Source: Pseudomonas syringae (GTDB taxonomy: Bacteria > Pseudomonadota > Gammaproteobacteria > Pseudomonadales > Pseudomonadaceae). From it: a stretch of 64,000 bases of DNA. Shown here piece after piece: positions 34,817-44,641 of the stretch. How positions within the stretch are numbered: position 1 is the first letter of the stretch; every line of letters starts with the position of its first letter. The stretch spans positions 643,501 through 707,500 of the forward strand of contig NZ_CP066265.1 of NCBI RefSeq assembly GCF_023278085.1, in the 5' to 3' direction. Under the pieces are notes generated by a model that was not told the origin of the DNA, did no database searches, and saw only the letters and a program-made list of their open reading frames with translations. The position numbers and the translations under genes were made by a program.

Positions 34817-36013
34817 ATGAATCTACGAACGATCCTTATCCTTGGCTCATTGAGCGCCTTCGGCCCTCTGGCCATTGACTTCTATCTTCCTGGCTTTCCG
34901 GCCATGGCCTCGTATTTCGGGACCGATGAAAAACATATTCAGCTGACGTTAGCGGCCTACTTTCTGGGGCTATCTCTGGGGCAACTGGCGTATGGCCCGG
35001 TGGCTGACCGGTTCGGTCGGCGCATTCCAATGCTGGTCGGCGTCACACTGTTCATGTTGGCATCGGTGGCCTGCGCGTTTGCGCCGAGTCTTGAATGGCT
35101 GATCGCTGCGCGCTTCGTTCAGGCATTGGGAGGCTGTGCCGGGATGGTGCTGTCGCGGGCGATTGTCAGCGACAAGTGCAATGCGGTCGAGTCGGCCAAG
35201 GTCTTTTCGCAACTGATGCTGGTGATGGGTCTGGCGCCGATTCTGGCCCCGATGCTGGGCGGCGTACTGGTCAGCACCTTCGGTTGGCAGTCGATCTTTG
35301 CCAGCCTTGCCCTGTTCAGCGGGGCGTGCCTGACAGCCGTTGCGCTGGGGCTGCCGGAAAGCATGCCTGCCAGTACGCCGCGTCAACCGTTGAGCGGCGC
35401 GTTTCGGCAGTACGCCAATCTGTTCAAGGACGGGGTGTTCCTTGGGCATGCCCTGACAGGCGGTATCGCCATGGCCGGGATGTTTGCCTACGTCGCGGGT
35501 TCGCCGTTTGTCTTCATCAAACTGTATGGCGTACCGGCCGAGCATTACGGCTGGCTGTTCGGGATGAATGCGGCGGGCTTCATTCTGGTCGCGCAGATCA
35601 ACGCGCGTATTCTGCGCAAGACCGGTCCGGCGTTTTTGCTGTCGCGCACGGTCTGGATCTACCTGGCGGCGGGGCTGGTGTTGCTGGCGATCAGCTTGCT
35701 GCGCACCGAAGCGCTCTGGCCATTGCTGGTGCCGCTGTTCATTTGCGTGGCGAGCCTGGGTTGCATCATCCCCAACGCATCGGCCTGCGCCATGAATGGG
35801 CAGTGGGCGCGCGCGGGCAGTGCCTCGGCGCTGCTGGGCTGTCTGCAATTCAGTGTTGCCGCCATCGCCGCCAGCCTGGTCGGCGTGCTGCATGACGGCA
35901 CCGCTACCCCGATGGCGTTGGTCATCAGCCTGTGCGGCGTGCTGACGGTGAGCATCTCGGTGCTGACGCGCCGTGCGCAGAGCAAACGGGATGTGCAGCT
36001 CAAAACTGCCTGA
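34817..36013 (+). CDS. Bcr/CflA-family MFS drug exporter
   Basis: 398 residues from MNLRTILILGSLSAFGPLAI, with twelve expected helices. Family signatures are GPLAIDFYLPGFPAM (D-x-Y-x-P motif of helix 1), GPVADRFGRRIPML (motif A), RFVQALGGCAGMVLSRAIV and MGLAPILAPMLGG (motif C-like for proton antiport). Proteins of this group expel drugs such as bicyclomycin or chloramphenicol, or amino acids, in exchange for protons. The upstream in-frame start at 34760 was rejected because it adds a soluble stretch. A long hairpin follows the stop. Confidence 0.92.
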   Translation: MNLRTILILGSLSAFGPLAIDFYLPGFPAMASYFGTDEKHIQLTLAAYFLGLSLGQLAYGPVADRFGRRIPMLVGVTLFMLASVACAFAPSLEWLIAARFVQALGGCAGMVLSRAIVSDKCNAVESAKVFSQLMLVMGLAPILAPMLGGVLVSTFGWQSIFASLALFSGACLTAVALGLPESMPASTPRQPLSGAFRQYANLFKDGVFLGHALTGGIAMAGMFAYVAGSPFVFIKLYGVPAEHYGWLFGMNAAGFILVAQINARILRKTGPAFLLSRTVWIYLAAGLVLLAISLLRTEALWPLLVPLFICVASLGCIIPNASACAMNGQWARAGSASALLGCLQFSVAAIAASLVGVLHDGTATPMALVISLCGVLTVSISVLTRRAQSKRDVQLKTA

Positions 36014-36027
36014 TCGCTACGACGCTG

Positions 36028-36056
36028 GTGTCAGCCGCGCAGTGCGTGGCTGACAC
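36028..36056. terminator. Bidirectional hairpin between convergent MFS and MDR genes
   Basis: GTGTCAGCC and GGCTGACAC form a perfect 9-bp stem around an 11-base loop. It lies between the MFS stop (36013) and the MDR stop (36071). The T run is weak (AATT), so termination strength is uncertain. Confidence 0.6.
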
Positions 36057-36070
36057 AATTGCTCTCAGGT

Positions 36071-37084
36071 TCAGAAGCCTTCCAGCACGACCTTGCCCTT
36101 GGCCTTGCCGCTTTCCAGCAACGCGTGGGCGCGGCGCAGATTCTCGGCGTTGATGCTGCCGAAGTGTTCACCGAACGTGGTTTTCAGCGTTCCGGCGTCG
36201 ATCAGCTCGGCCACTCGATTGAGCAGGTTGTGCTGCTCGATCATGTCCTCGGTTTCAAACATCGACCGGGTGTACATGAACTCCCAGTGCAGCGAGAGGC
36301 TTTTGCGCTTGAGCTTCGACACATCCAGCGCCTTGGGGTCATCGATCAACGCCAGTTTGCCTTGTGGCTTGAGCGCTTCGACCAATTGATCCAGATGCTG
36401 CTCGGTCTGAGTCAGGCTCGCCACATGGGTCACCTGATTCAGGCCCACGCGCTTCAGTTCTTCGCTCAACGGCTTGCTGTGATCCAGTACTTCGTGCGCG
36501 CCCAGCTCGCGAACCCAGCGTTCGGTTTCGGGGCGGGAGGCTGTGCCGATGACTTTCAGCGAAGTCAGCTGCCGTGCCAGCTGGGTCAGGATCGAACCGA
36601 CGCCGCCTGCCGCGCCCACGATCAACAGGCTTTGCGAGCCCTCGCCTTTCTGTTGAGCAACCTGCAGACGCTCGAACAGCAGCTCCCAGGCCGTGATTGC
36701 CGTCAACGGCAATGCCGCCGCGTGAGCAAAACTCAGGGTCTTGGGCATGTGGCCTACGATGCGCTCATCGACAACGTGCAGTTCGCTGTTGGCGCCGGGG
36801 CGGGTCAGTGAGCCGGCATAAAAGACCTTGTCGCCTGGCTTGAACAGCGTGACCTGGCTGCCGACCGCCTTCACCACACCTGCCACATCCCAGCCCAGTA
36901 CTTTGGCCACACCGTCTTCGGGCTGGACGTTCTGGCGAATCTTGGTGTCCACCGGGTTGACCGAAATGGCTTTCACTTCGACCAGCAGATCACGCTCGCC
37001 TGCGACCGGCTCTGGCAGCTCGATGTCCTGCAATGACTGAGTGTCGCTGATCGGCAGGGACTGGTAGTACGCAATGGCTTTCAT
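36071..37084 (-). CDS. MDR-family zinc-type alcohol dehydrogenase/quinone oxidoreductase
   Basis: 337 residues from MKAIAYYQSLPISDTQSL. The GroES-like N-terminal domain has VEVKAISVNPVDTKIRQ and LGWDVAGVVKAVGSQV, and the nucleotide-binding motif is LLIVGAAGGVGSILTQLAR. It lacks the Cys-x2-Cys structural zinc loop, so it belongs with the zinc-independent quinone-oxidoreductase-like MDR enzymes that use NADPH. It lies divergent from a LysR gene across 114 bases, a pairing that suggests the LysR protein controls it. Confidence 0.92.
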   Translation of the reverse strand: MKAIAYYQSLPISDTQSLQDIELPEPVAGERDLLVEVKAISVNPVDTKIRQNVQPEDGVAKVLGWDVAGVVKAVGSQVTLFKPGDKVFYAGSLTRPGANSELHVVDERIVGHMPKTLSFAHAAALPLTAITAWELLFERLQVAQQKGEGSQSLLIVGAAGGVGSILTQLARQLTSLKVIGTASRPETERWVRELGAHEVLDHSKPLSEELKRVGLNQVTHVASLTQTEQHLDQLVEALKPQGKLALIDDPKALDVSKLKRKSLSLHWEFMYTRSMFETEDMIEQHNLLNRVAELIDAGTLKTTFGEHFGSINAENLRRAHALLESGKAKGKVVLEGF

Positions 37085-37198
37085 GGCAGAGGCCTCCATA
37101 GGGAAAGTGATGAAGGGATCATTAGCTATTTCCAGTAAAGATAAAACCCGCTAAAACGGCAGTCTCTTTCAATTTTATTTTGATAATACGAGGGTTTG

Positions 37199-38122
37199 AT
37201 GCTGCGTTTGGATGACTTGCAGTTGTTTGTGCGTGCTGCCGACCTGGGCAGTCTGTCTGCCGCCGCGCGGGTCATGGACCTGTCGGCAGCGGTTGCCAGC
37301 GCGGCACTCAAGCGCATTGAGCAGCAATTGGGTGCTCGCTTGCTGGCGCGTTCAACCCGCAGTTTGCGCCTGACCGCTGAAGGTGAGGGTTTTCTGGAAT
37401 ACGCGCGCGCAGCGTTGGGTAGCCTGGAAGAAGGGCGGCGTTTGCTGGCCAGCAGTCAGGATCGCTGCGAGGGTGTGCTGCAACTGTCGGCCCCTTCGGA
37501 TCTTGGGCGCAATGTGCTGTTGCCGTGGCTGGACGAGTTCCAGCAACAGCATCCGCAATTGAGCGTGCGGCTGTTGCTGGGTGATCGCATGGCGGACCTG
37601 TTTCGTCAGCCCGTGGACGTCGCGTTGCGGTACGGCGAACCCGAGGATTCCAGCCTGGTCGCGTTACCGGTGTTGCCTGACAACCGGCGTGTGTTGTGCG
37701 CAGCGCCGAGTTATCTGCAGCGTTACGGCGAACCGCAGCAGGTCGAGCAACTGGCGCAGCATAACTGCCTGTTGTTCATGCTCGGTGACCGTGTGCATGA
37801 CCGCTGGACATTGCATGACGGCAAGCGCGAGATCAGCCTGACCGTCAGTGGCAACCGATTCAGCGATGACGCCGACGTTGTGCGTCGCTGGGCGGTGGCC
37901 GGCGAGGGCGTGGCGTACAAGTCATGGCTGGATGTCGCGGCAGACGTGCGAGCCGGGCGCCTCAACGTACTGATGGCCGATTTGCAAGGCGAGCGCGCAC
38001 CGCTGAACCTGTTGTGCGCGCACCGTGCGCAACTCAGTAAGCCGGTCAATCTGTTGCTGGATATGCTCAGGTCGCGCTGTAAGCAACATGCTGTAGGCCA
38101 GTCGCCTGTTGGTTTGTTTTAA
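37199..38122 (+). CDS. LysR-family transcriptional regulator
   Basis: 307 residues from MLRLDDLQLFVRAADLGSLS, with GAGGG upstream; a TTG immediately before the ATG is a possible alternative. The winged helix spans LSAAARVMDLSAAVASAALKRIEQ and LGARLLARSTRSLRLTAEGE. The effector domain begins at GVLQLSAPSDLGRNVLLPWL and contains RQPVDVALRYGEPED and LCAAPSYLQRYGEP, as in the CrgA/DmlR-like subgroup. It is divergent from the MDR oxidoreductase gene and is likely its regulator. Confidence 0.93.
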   Translation: MLRLDDLQLFVRAADLGSLSAAARVMDLSAAVASAALKRIEQQLGARLLARSTRSLRLTAEGEGFLEYARAALGSLEEGRRLLASSQDRCEGVLQLSAPSDLGRNVLLPWLDEFQQQHPQLSVRLLLGDRMADLFRQPVDVALRYGEPEDSSLVALPVLPDNRRVLCAAPSYLQRYGEPQQVEQLAQHNCLLFMLGDRVHDRWTLHDGKREISLTVSGNRFSDDADVVRRWAVAGEGVAYKSWLDVAADVRAGRLNVLMADLQGERAPLNLLCAHRAQLSKPVNLLLDMLRSRCKQHAVGQSPVGLF

Positions 38123-38557
38123 CAGCTACGCCGTGGAGGGAAACAGCCTACGGAATTGTCGGAAAATAGAGTATTTAAATGCATTTCAAAAATGCAAAAT
38201 TCCTGCGCAGGAGTGAAACAGGAACGGACTGTTGTTGAGCGCTTTTGGCATTTTTGTCATGAGTGTTGCGCTTGTCTTTTCAAACGATGCTTTGAATAAC
38301 GACCCAAAGCCCTTGAATAGAGCTGTTCCGTCGTCAAGGGCCAAACGGTTCAATGGCCTGGCACAAGGGAACTTCGAAGCCTTTTCCGGATAGTTGCGCG
38401 ACAACAGTTTGTACGAATAGTTTTTTACTCAATTTGGCCGGAGGGCATAGAGTTTATACTTGTCATTTCAAGTTAAAGCCGCGTTCAACTTTATTAAAGC
38501 GTGATCGCTGTCATTAGGTCATCACGACAGATGAATGTTTCAACAGGGAGTGAACAC
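38123..38557. other. 435-base gap before the ArsR-like regulator
   Basis: AT-richer than the surroundings. TGCATTT-CAA-AAATGCA at 38180-38196 is a perfect 7-bp inverted repeat. A short minus-strand frame at 38186-38404 has no ribosome site or recognisable content and was not called. No tRNA or repeat seen. Confidence 0.5.
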
Positions 38558-39250
38558 ATGGAATATGCACCTTGCATCAGCCAGATAGCAACCTTGCTGG
38601 CCGATCCCAAGCGTAGCGCAATGATATGGGCCTTGATGGACGGGACGGCTCGCTCTGCCGAGGAACTGTCCATTCTGGCGGGGCTCTCTGCGTCCTCTGC
38701 CGGCGCACATCTTGCGCGTCTGAGCAGTGGCGGTCTGTTGAAACAGGAAACACGCGGGCGCAAGCGTTTCTTTCGCCTGGCCGCGCCCGAAGTGGGCGCA
38801 GCGGTGGAGGCGCTGGCCAGCGCTTCAATAGCCAGTGCAGATCAGATCAGTCGCCGTCTGGACCAGTCCGTTCCGCCGTTGCCGTTGCGTCGTGCAAGGA
38901 TCTGTTCCGATCATCTGGGGGGAGAAATGGCCGCCGAACTCTATCAGCGTCTATTGGGGGCGGGCTGGATCGAGCAACAGGAGAAACGCATCGAGGTGAC
39001 CAGCAAGGGCGTTGCCAGATTCGCCGAGCGCGGTATCTACATACCGGCACTTGCCCAGCGCAAGCGCGAAACGGTCTGTGCCTGCCCGAAATGGAGCGAA
39101 CTCAGCCCGCATCTGGGCGGTGCATTGGGCGCGGGACTGTTGCAGTTGTTCATTCAGATGGGCTGGCTGCGCACCACCGAAGAATCCAGCACCTTGCAGG
39201 TCTCGTCGAACGGGCAGCGGGAAATCAGCAAGATCGCAGCAGCGGCGTGA
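38558..39250 (+). CDS. ArsR-like winged-helix transcriptional regulator with long C-terminal region
   Basis: 230 residues from MEYAPCISQIATLLADPKR, with ribosome site GGGAG. The first 80 residues are an ArsR-type winged helix: RSAMIWALMDGTARSAEELS, AGLSASSAGAHLARLSSGGL and ETRGRKRFFRLAAPEV. A second region (MAAELYQRLLGAGWIEQQE, EVTSKGVARFAERGIY and LGAGLLQLFIQMGWLRTT) looks like a further helical or winged unit. Cysteines occur in APCISQ, ARICSD and VCACPKW. No ArsR metal box (ELCVCDL) is present, so the signal is unknown. Longer than most ArsR proteins, but this two-part type is common in Pseudomonas. Confidence 0.88.
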   Translation: MEYAPCISQIATLLADPKRSAMIWALMDGTARSAEELSILAGLSASSAGAHLARLSSGGLLKQETRGRKRFFRLAAPEVGAAVEALASASIASADQISRRLDQSVPPLPLRRARICSDHLGGEMAAELYQRLLGAGWIEQQEKRIEVTSKGVARFAERGIYIPALAQRKRETVCACPKWSELSPHLGGALGAGLLQLFIQMGWLRTTEESSTLQVSSNGQREISKIAAAA

Positions 39251-39274
39251 GTGGAGCGGCAGGTGTAGCCTGCT

Positions 39275-39390
39275 CCATCACTATCGTGCCAATACGCGTT
39301 GGCATGCAGGTCTGGACGCTCTGCGTCCTCTTGCGACGCAGAGCGTCGCGCAAGGCATTCCTGCACGGAGCGTGAGGAACGATAGGTGTA
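39275..39390. repeat. REP-like palindromes (F)
   Basis: CCAATACGCGTTGG, GGACGCTCTGCGTCC and GCGACGCAGAGCGTCGC, with ATCGT tags at both ends. Same family as at 20401. Fills the gap between convergent ArsR-like and adenine deaminase genes. Confidence 0.78.
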
Positions 39391-39408
39391 GCCTCCTCAA
39401 ATGACTGT

Positions 39409-40371
<963 letters not shown>

Positions 40372-40440
40372 TCATCAGGTGCAGATCGCGGGCATTCTAC
40401 AGATGCACGCCGCTGCGCAGGGTAAAACCTGACCGAACGT

Positions 40441-41406
40441 TCAACTTGCCTCCTGTTCGCGACGATAAGCGTAAGTGTCGGCGAAGCGCGAAAGCAGAAA
40501 TTCGGCGCAGGTTGTTACAGGGTAGCGGGCCGGATGAGTTTCGCTCTGACAGCCCGGCAGGCATTCGATGCGGGTGTCTGGATGCGGCTCGGCGAAGAAC
40601 GGCATCGAATAGCGATCAACGCCCAGCGGGCTGATGACCCGGTGCGGCGTGGACAGGTAACGGTCGTTGCTCCAGCGCGCCATCATATCCCCAAGGTTGA
40701 CCACGAAAGTGCCCTCGACTGGCGGCGCGTCGATCCATTCGCCGCGTACATCGCGCACCTGCAAACCGCCCGCCGTGTCCTGATACAACAAGGTGATGCA
40801 GCCGTAATCGGTGTGCGCGCCGGCGCCCTGTTGCTCGCTTGAAGTGGCCGTGTGGCGCGGCGGATAGTGAATCATGCGCAGTACGCTGACCGGGTCCTTG
40901 AAGCGCTGATCAAAAAAATCGCGCTCGATGCCCAGCGCCAGCGTCATGGCGCGCAGCAGGGTTTGCGCCAGCGCCTGCATGTCCAGGTAATGCTGCTCCA
41001 TCAGGCTTTCCCAGCCGGGAATGTGCGGATGCCGATTGGGGCCGCGCAGCGGTTTGCCGGCCAGCACGTCGGGATGATTGGCATCCATATGCAGGCCCAT
41101 GTCGAAGGTTTCTTTCAGGTCGCTCGGCAGGCTGGGGTCCAGTTGCTCGGTGGCAATCGCGCCGTAACCGCGATGGTGCGTGCTCTGGGTGATATCGATG
41201 CTGAGCTTTTCGGCGGCACCCTGTGCGAAGAAGCCCTTGGCTGCGGATTGCACCTGTTGGATGCGTTCGGCGCTGATCGGGTGACCTTTGATGTAGAAAA
41301 AGCCCCACTCACGGCAGGCACTGTCGATCTGCGTGGCGACAGCCTGCCACGCCTGGGTATCTGCGCCGTAAAGCGGGCTGATGTCGATGACGGGAAGCTG
41401 GTCCAT
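40441..41406 (-). CDS. 2-oxoglutarate/Fe(II) oxygenase of the isopenicillin-N-synthase family
   Basis: 321 residues. The non-haem iron site is HTDYGCITLLYQD (His and Asp) plus TPHRVISPLG (His), and the co-substrate-binding R-x-S motif is in DRYSMPFFAEP. The N-terminus MDQLPVIDISPLYG and GFFYIKGHPIS are typical of DIOX-N domains. Members hydroxylate or oxidise small molecules with oxygen. Its place between a purine-type solute-binding protein and adenine deaminase suggests action on a purine-related compound, which is inference. Confidence 0.92.
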   Translation of the reverse strand: MDQLPVIDISPLYGADTQAWQAVATQIDSACREWGFFYIKGHPISAERIQQVQSAAKGFFAQGAAEKLSIDITQSTHHRGYGAIATEQLDPSLPSDLKETFDMGLHMDANHPDVLAGKPLRGPNRHPHIPGWESLMEQHYLDMQALAQTLLRAMTLALGIERDFFDQRFKDPVSVLRMIHYPPRHTATSSEQQGAGAHTDYGCITLLYQDTAGGLQVRDVRGEWIDAPPVEGTFVVNLGDMMARWSNDRYLSTPHRVISPLGVDRYSMPFFAEPHPDTRIECLPGCQSETHPARYPVTTCAEFLLSRFADTYAYRREQEAS

Positions 41407-41448
41407 TAACCGGTCCTGGAAATTCTGTGGTGTTCAGTATCGATGATC

Positions 41449-41468
41449 GTGCCCGCCGCAGCGGGCAC
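41449..41468 (-). terminator. GC-rich hairpin after the BMP gene
   Basis: GTGCCCGC and GCGGGCAC form a perfect 8-bp stem with a 4-base loop, 15 bases beyond the stop of the BMP gene on the minus strand. No T run follows, so it may attenuate rather than fully terminate before the oxygenase gene. Confidence 0.5.
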
Positions 41469-41482
41469 GAGACGCCACCCGG

Positions 41483-42577
41483 TTATTTAGGCAGTTCGGC
41501 CTTGATGCCTTCAACGTAGTAGTTCATCGACGCCAGCTCGGCGTTGGTCGCGACCACGCCGTCAGCAATCTTGATTGTGCCGTTCTGGTCCTTGATCGGG
41601 CCGGTGAAGGGGTGAAATTCGCCGCTTTCGATGCTGGCGATGATCTTCTGTGCCTCAGCCTTCACATCCGCAGGCACCACGTCGCTGATCGGCAACTCGA
41701 CGGTGCCTTCTTTCAGGCCACCCCAGTAATCCTGAGGCTTCCAGGTGCCGGCGATGGCGCCCTCGGCTGCCTGAATGTAATGCGGGCCCCAGTTGTTGAC
41801 GATCGAGGCCAGTACCGCTTTCGGCCCGAAGTGCGCCATGTCCGAGGCATAACCTACGGCATAGACGCCACGACGTTCGGCCGTCTGGATCGGTGCCGGG
41901 CTGTCAGTGTGCTGGAATATCACGTCCACGCCCTGGTCGATCAGTGCGTTGGCGGCGTCGGCTTCCTTGCCCGGATCGAACCACGAGTTGACCCATACCA
42001 CTTTGATCTCGGTGCCCGGGTTGTATTTGTTTAGCGCCAGCTGGATGGCGTCGATGTCGCGCAGCACTTCAGGGATCGGGAACGAGGCGACGTAACCGAT
42101 CTTCTTGGTCTTGGTCATTTTCGCCGCGATGTAACCGCTGACATAGCGGCCTTCGTAGGTGCGGGCCAGATAAGTGCCCATGTTCTTGTCCTGCTTGTAG
42201 CCGGTCGCGTGCTCGAATTTCACTTTTGGAAATTGCTTGGCGACTTTCAGGGTCGGGTTCATGTAACCGAAGGAGGTGCTGAAAATCAGGTCGTAGCCAC
42301 CCTTGGCCATGTTGCGGATAACCCGCTCGGCATCCGCGCCTTCCGGCACGTTCTCCACGTAGCTGCTGCTGACCTTGTCACCCAGCGCCTTGACCATCGC
42401 CTGGCGGCCCTGCTCGTGCTGATAGGTCCAGCCGTGGTCGCCGATAGGGCCGATATAGACGAATCCGACTTTCAGCGGATCGGCTGCCGAGGCGAGCAGG
42501 CTGGAACCGATGCCGACAACAGCGGCCATGGCGCACAGCAGTTTTTTCAGGGGACGACGTGGGTTGGTCAGGTGCAT
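41483..42577 (-). CDS. BMP-family ABC transporter solute-binding protein (nucleoside/purine type)
   Basis: 364 residues from MHLTNPRRPLKKLLCAMAAV with ribosome site GGAGC; the signal peptide ends at SSLLASA-ADPLK. The mature protein has the Med/BMP fold: VGFVYIGPIGDHGWTYQHEQG, DLIFSTSFGYMNPTLKVA, YEGRYVSGYIAAKMTK, HTDSPAPIQTAERRG and YASDMAHFGPKAVLAS. BMP proteins bring nucleosides or purine bases to a matching ABC transporter. The only such permease/ATPase set in the window is about 10 kb away (52996-56587), probably its partner. Confidence 0.94.
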   Translation of the reverse strand: MHLTNPRRPLKKLLCAMAAVVGIGSSLLASAADPLKVGFVYIGPIGDHGWTYQHEQGRQAMVKALGDKVSSSYVENVPEGADAERVIRNMAKGGYDLIFSTSFGYMNPTLKVAKQFPKVKFEHATGYKQDKNMGTYLARTYEGRYVSGYIAAKMTKTKKIGYVASFPIPEVLRDIDAIQLALNKYNPGTEIKVVWVNSWFDPGKEADAANALIDQGVDVIFQHTDSPAPIQTAERRGVYAVGYASDMAHFGPKAVLASIVNNWGPHYIQAAEGAIAGTWKPQDYWGGLKEGTVELPISDVVPADVKAEAQKIIASIESGEFHPFTGPIKDQNGTIKIADGVVATNAELASMNYYVEGIKAELPK

Positions 42578-42687
42578 CGGGTCTAGCTCCTTGCGGTCTT
42601 GTTGGAGTGCATAACCCTGTAATGCAAATAACTGACCAACAGGACAACTTACGATGCTGGCTTGCTTCACCCTGTAGCAATAGTGCG

Positions 42688-42796
42688 TGGGCAGGAGCGG
42701 ACTTGTCCGCGAAGGAGGCAGTGCAGACGATGCATTTTCGGAGAATACGGCGACCCTTTCGCGAACAATGCGGATCGCCGCCCCGGTCGCTCCTAC
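42688..42796. repeat. REPIN of the common Pseudomonas GGAGCGG-type REP
   Basis: GGAGCGGACTTGTCCGCGAA at the left edge contains the perfect palindrome GCGGAC-TT-GTCCGC (42697-42710). At the right edge, in opposite orientation, is CGATCCGCATTG...GGTCGCTCCTAC. The inverted pair is separated by about 45 bases. It lies between the BMP and fecE genes and belongs to a different family from the GACGC-type elements elsewhere in the window. Confidence 0.78.
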
Positions 42797-42876
42797 GGTC
42801 TTCGGCCAGAATCAAGAGCAGTGTTGCGTATAGCCGAAGTGCAGCGGGAAGGTGCAGGCAGCGGTGGGCTGCGCCG

Positions 42877-43668
42877 CTAACTGGTGCAGCGCGTGCTGCG
42901 CTCGACAATGCACATCGGCGTGCCAGCCACCGGCTCGCGCATGATCTGCACCTGTACATCGAACACCTGGCACACCAGCTCGGCGGTCAGTACATCGCCG
43001 GGTGCGCCGCAGGTCACCAGACGCCCGCCCTGCATCACGGCCAGATGGTCGGCGTAGCGGCAGGCCTGATTGATATCGTGCAGCACGGTGATCACCGTTT
43101 TGCCTTCGGCACTGAGTTCGCGCATCAGGTCCAGCAGTTCGACCTGATGGCTGATGTCCAGGTAGGTTGTCGGTTCGTCGAGCAGGACGATGGCCGCGTC
43201 TTGCGCAAGGATCATCGCCAGCCATGCGCGCTGGCGCTGCCCGCCGGACAGATCGGACAGCGGGCGCTCGGCCAGCATGTCCAATTCCATGCGCTGCATG
43301 GCTTGATCGACACTGTGTTGATCGGCCCCGCTCAAGCGTCCCCACAAACTGTTATGCGGGCTGCGTCCATACGCCACCAGTTGGCGCACGCTGACCCCTT
43401 CGGGAATCGGCAGCACTTGCGGCAAAAAAGCCACTTTGCAGGCCAGTTCTCTGGCCGACAGCTGGCTGTAAGCTTTGCCGTCCAGGCTCAGGCTGCCCGA
43501 TTGCGGCGTGAGAATGCGTGCAAAGGCCTTGAGCAACGTGGATTTGCCGCAGCCGTTAGGCCCGATCAGAGCCGTAACCTGTCCCGCTGGCGGGCTGAAC
43601 GACAGGTCCTGCACGATGCGGGTGGTGCCGTAGCCGATATCGAGTTGCTGTGCCTTCAGAATGCTCAT
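42877..43668 (-). CDS. fecE: Iron(III)-citrate-type ABC transporter ATPase
   Basis: 263 residues. Walker A is GPNGCGKSTLLK, the signature is LSGGQRQRAWLAMILAQD and Walker B is IVLLDEPTTYLD. The sequence follows E. coli FecE closely (LWGRLSGADQHSVDQAM, PEGVSVRQLVAYGR, GTPMCIV at the end). It energises uptake of ferric chelates across the inner membrane with FecC, FecD and FecB encoded upstream on the same strand. It is the last of the four genes. The chelate could be ferric citrate or another citrate-type siderophore. Confidence 0.9.
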   Translation of the reverse strand: MSILKAQQLDIGYGTTRIVQDLSFSPPAGQVTALIGPNGCGKSTLLKAFARILTPQSGSLSLDGKAYSQLSARELACKVAFLPQVLPIPEGVSVRQLVAYGRSPHNSLWGRLSGADQHSVDQAMQRMELDMLAERPLSDLSGGQRQRAWLAMILAQDAAIVLLDEPTTYLDISHQVELLDLMRELSAEGKTVITVLHDINQACRYADHLAVMQGGRLVTCGAPGDVLTAELVCQVFDVQVQIMREPVAGTPMCIVERSTRCTS

Positions 43669-43672
43669 GGGT

Positions 43673-44641
43673 TCAACCTTTGAATCGGGCTAGCAGCCAG
43701 AGAAAATACGGAGCACCGATCACGGCGGTGAGAATCCCGGCTGGAATTTCACTGGGGGCGATCAGCGTGCGGCCCAGCGTATCGGCTAGCACCAGCAGTA
43801 ATGCGCCCAACACCATGGACGCAGGCAGCAGGTATTGATGATGCCCACCCACCAAGCGGCGAGCCATGTGCGGCGCAACCAGACCGACGAAACTGACTGG
43901 CCCGATGATGCCTACGCCAAGACTGGTCAGCAGCACAGCACTGCCCATTGCCAGCCAGCGAGTACGTTTGAGGCCGGTGCCCAGGCTTTGCGCCGCCTCA
44001 TCGCCAAGGCCGATCAGGTTCAATGGCTTGGCAAGCAGCAGGCTGAGCGGGATCAGCAACAGCAGCGGCGTGGCCAGCAACACATGGTGCCAGTTGCGGC
44101 TCCACAAACTGCCGGTCAGCGCCAGCAGGGCAGTGTTGATGTCCAGCGGATTGGCCAGAATCAGGAATTCGGTGATGCTCGACAGCGTGACCGCGATCGC
44201 CACCCCGGACAGCGCAAAACGCACGCCGGAAAACTGCACGCCGGTGTTGTACAGCGCCAGTAGCAGTGCGCCGGCCGCGCCGCCCAGACAGGCCACGAAC
44301 GGCAGCGCGGCCACTGGTAATTGCGGCAGGCCGATGATCGCAATGGTCAACGCCAGCCCTGCGCCCTGGGTCACGCCAAGGATTTCCGGCGAGGCCAGCG
44401 GGTTACGAATCACGCCTTGCACGATGGCACCTGCCAGGCCGAATGCGCAGCCCGTTATAATTGCGATCAAGCCGCGTGGCAGGCGGTGGTTCCAGACCTC
44501 AAAATCCTTGCTGTCGTGGGCGATCAGGTGATCGAGCACTGCACCGGGTGTCAGCCAGACAGTGCCCGCGCTGAGGCTCAACAGCAGGGCCAGCGCGAGC
44601 AGGGTGATCAGCAATAACAGCCGTGAGCGGGGCTGACTCAT
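43673..44641 (-). CDS. fecD: FecCD-family iron-siderophore permease
   Basis: 322 residues with about ten helices, typical of BtuC/FecCD permeases. Recognisable stretches are GLIAIITGCAFGLAGAIVQGV, RNPLASPEILGVTQGAGLAL, GDEAAQSLGTGLKRTRWLAM, GPVSFVGLVAPHMARRLVGG and ADTLGRTLIAPSEIPAGIL. The G-D-E-A-A-Q-S-L-G segment is the coupling helix that meets the ATPase. It overlaps the other permease gene by four bases and ends five bases before fecE. Confidence 0.9.
   Translation of the reverse strand: MSQPRSRLLLLITLLALALLLSLSAGTVWLTPGAVLDHLIAHDSKDFEVWNHRLPRGLIAIITGCAFGLAGAIVQGVIRNPLASPEILGVTQGAGLALTIAIIGLPQLPVAALPFVACLGGAAGALLLALYNTGVQFSGVRFALSGVAIAVTLSSITEFLILANPLDINTALLALTGSLWSRNWHHVLLATPLLLLIPLSLLLAKPLNLIGLGDEAAQSLGTGLKRTRWLAMGSAVLLTSLGVGIIGPVSFVGLVAPHMARRLVGGHHQYLLPASMVLGALLLVLADTLGRTLIAPSEIPAGILTAVIGAPYFLWLLARFKG

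Noticed and set aside
38186..38404. Short minus-strand ORF in the gap before the ArsR-like gene
   Set aside because: No ribosome site, no recognisable content and no support from the neighbours.
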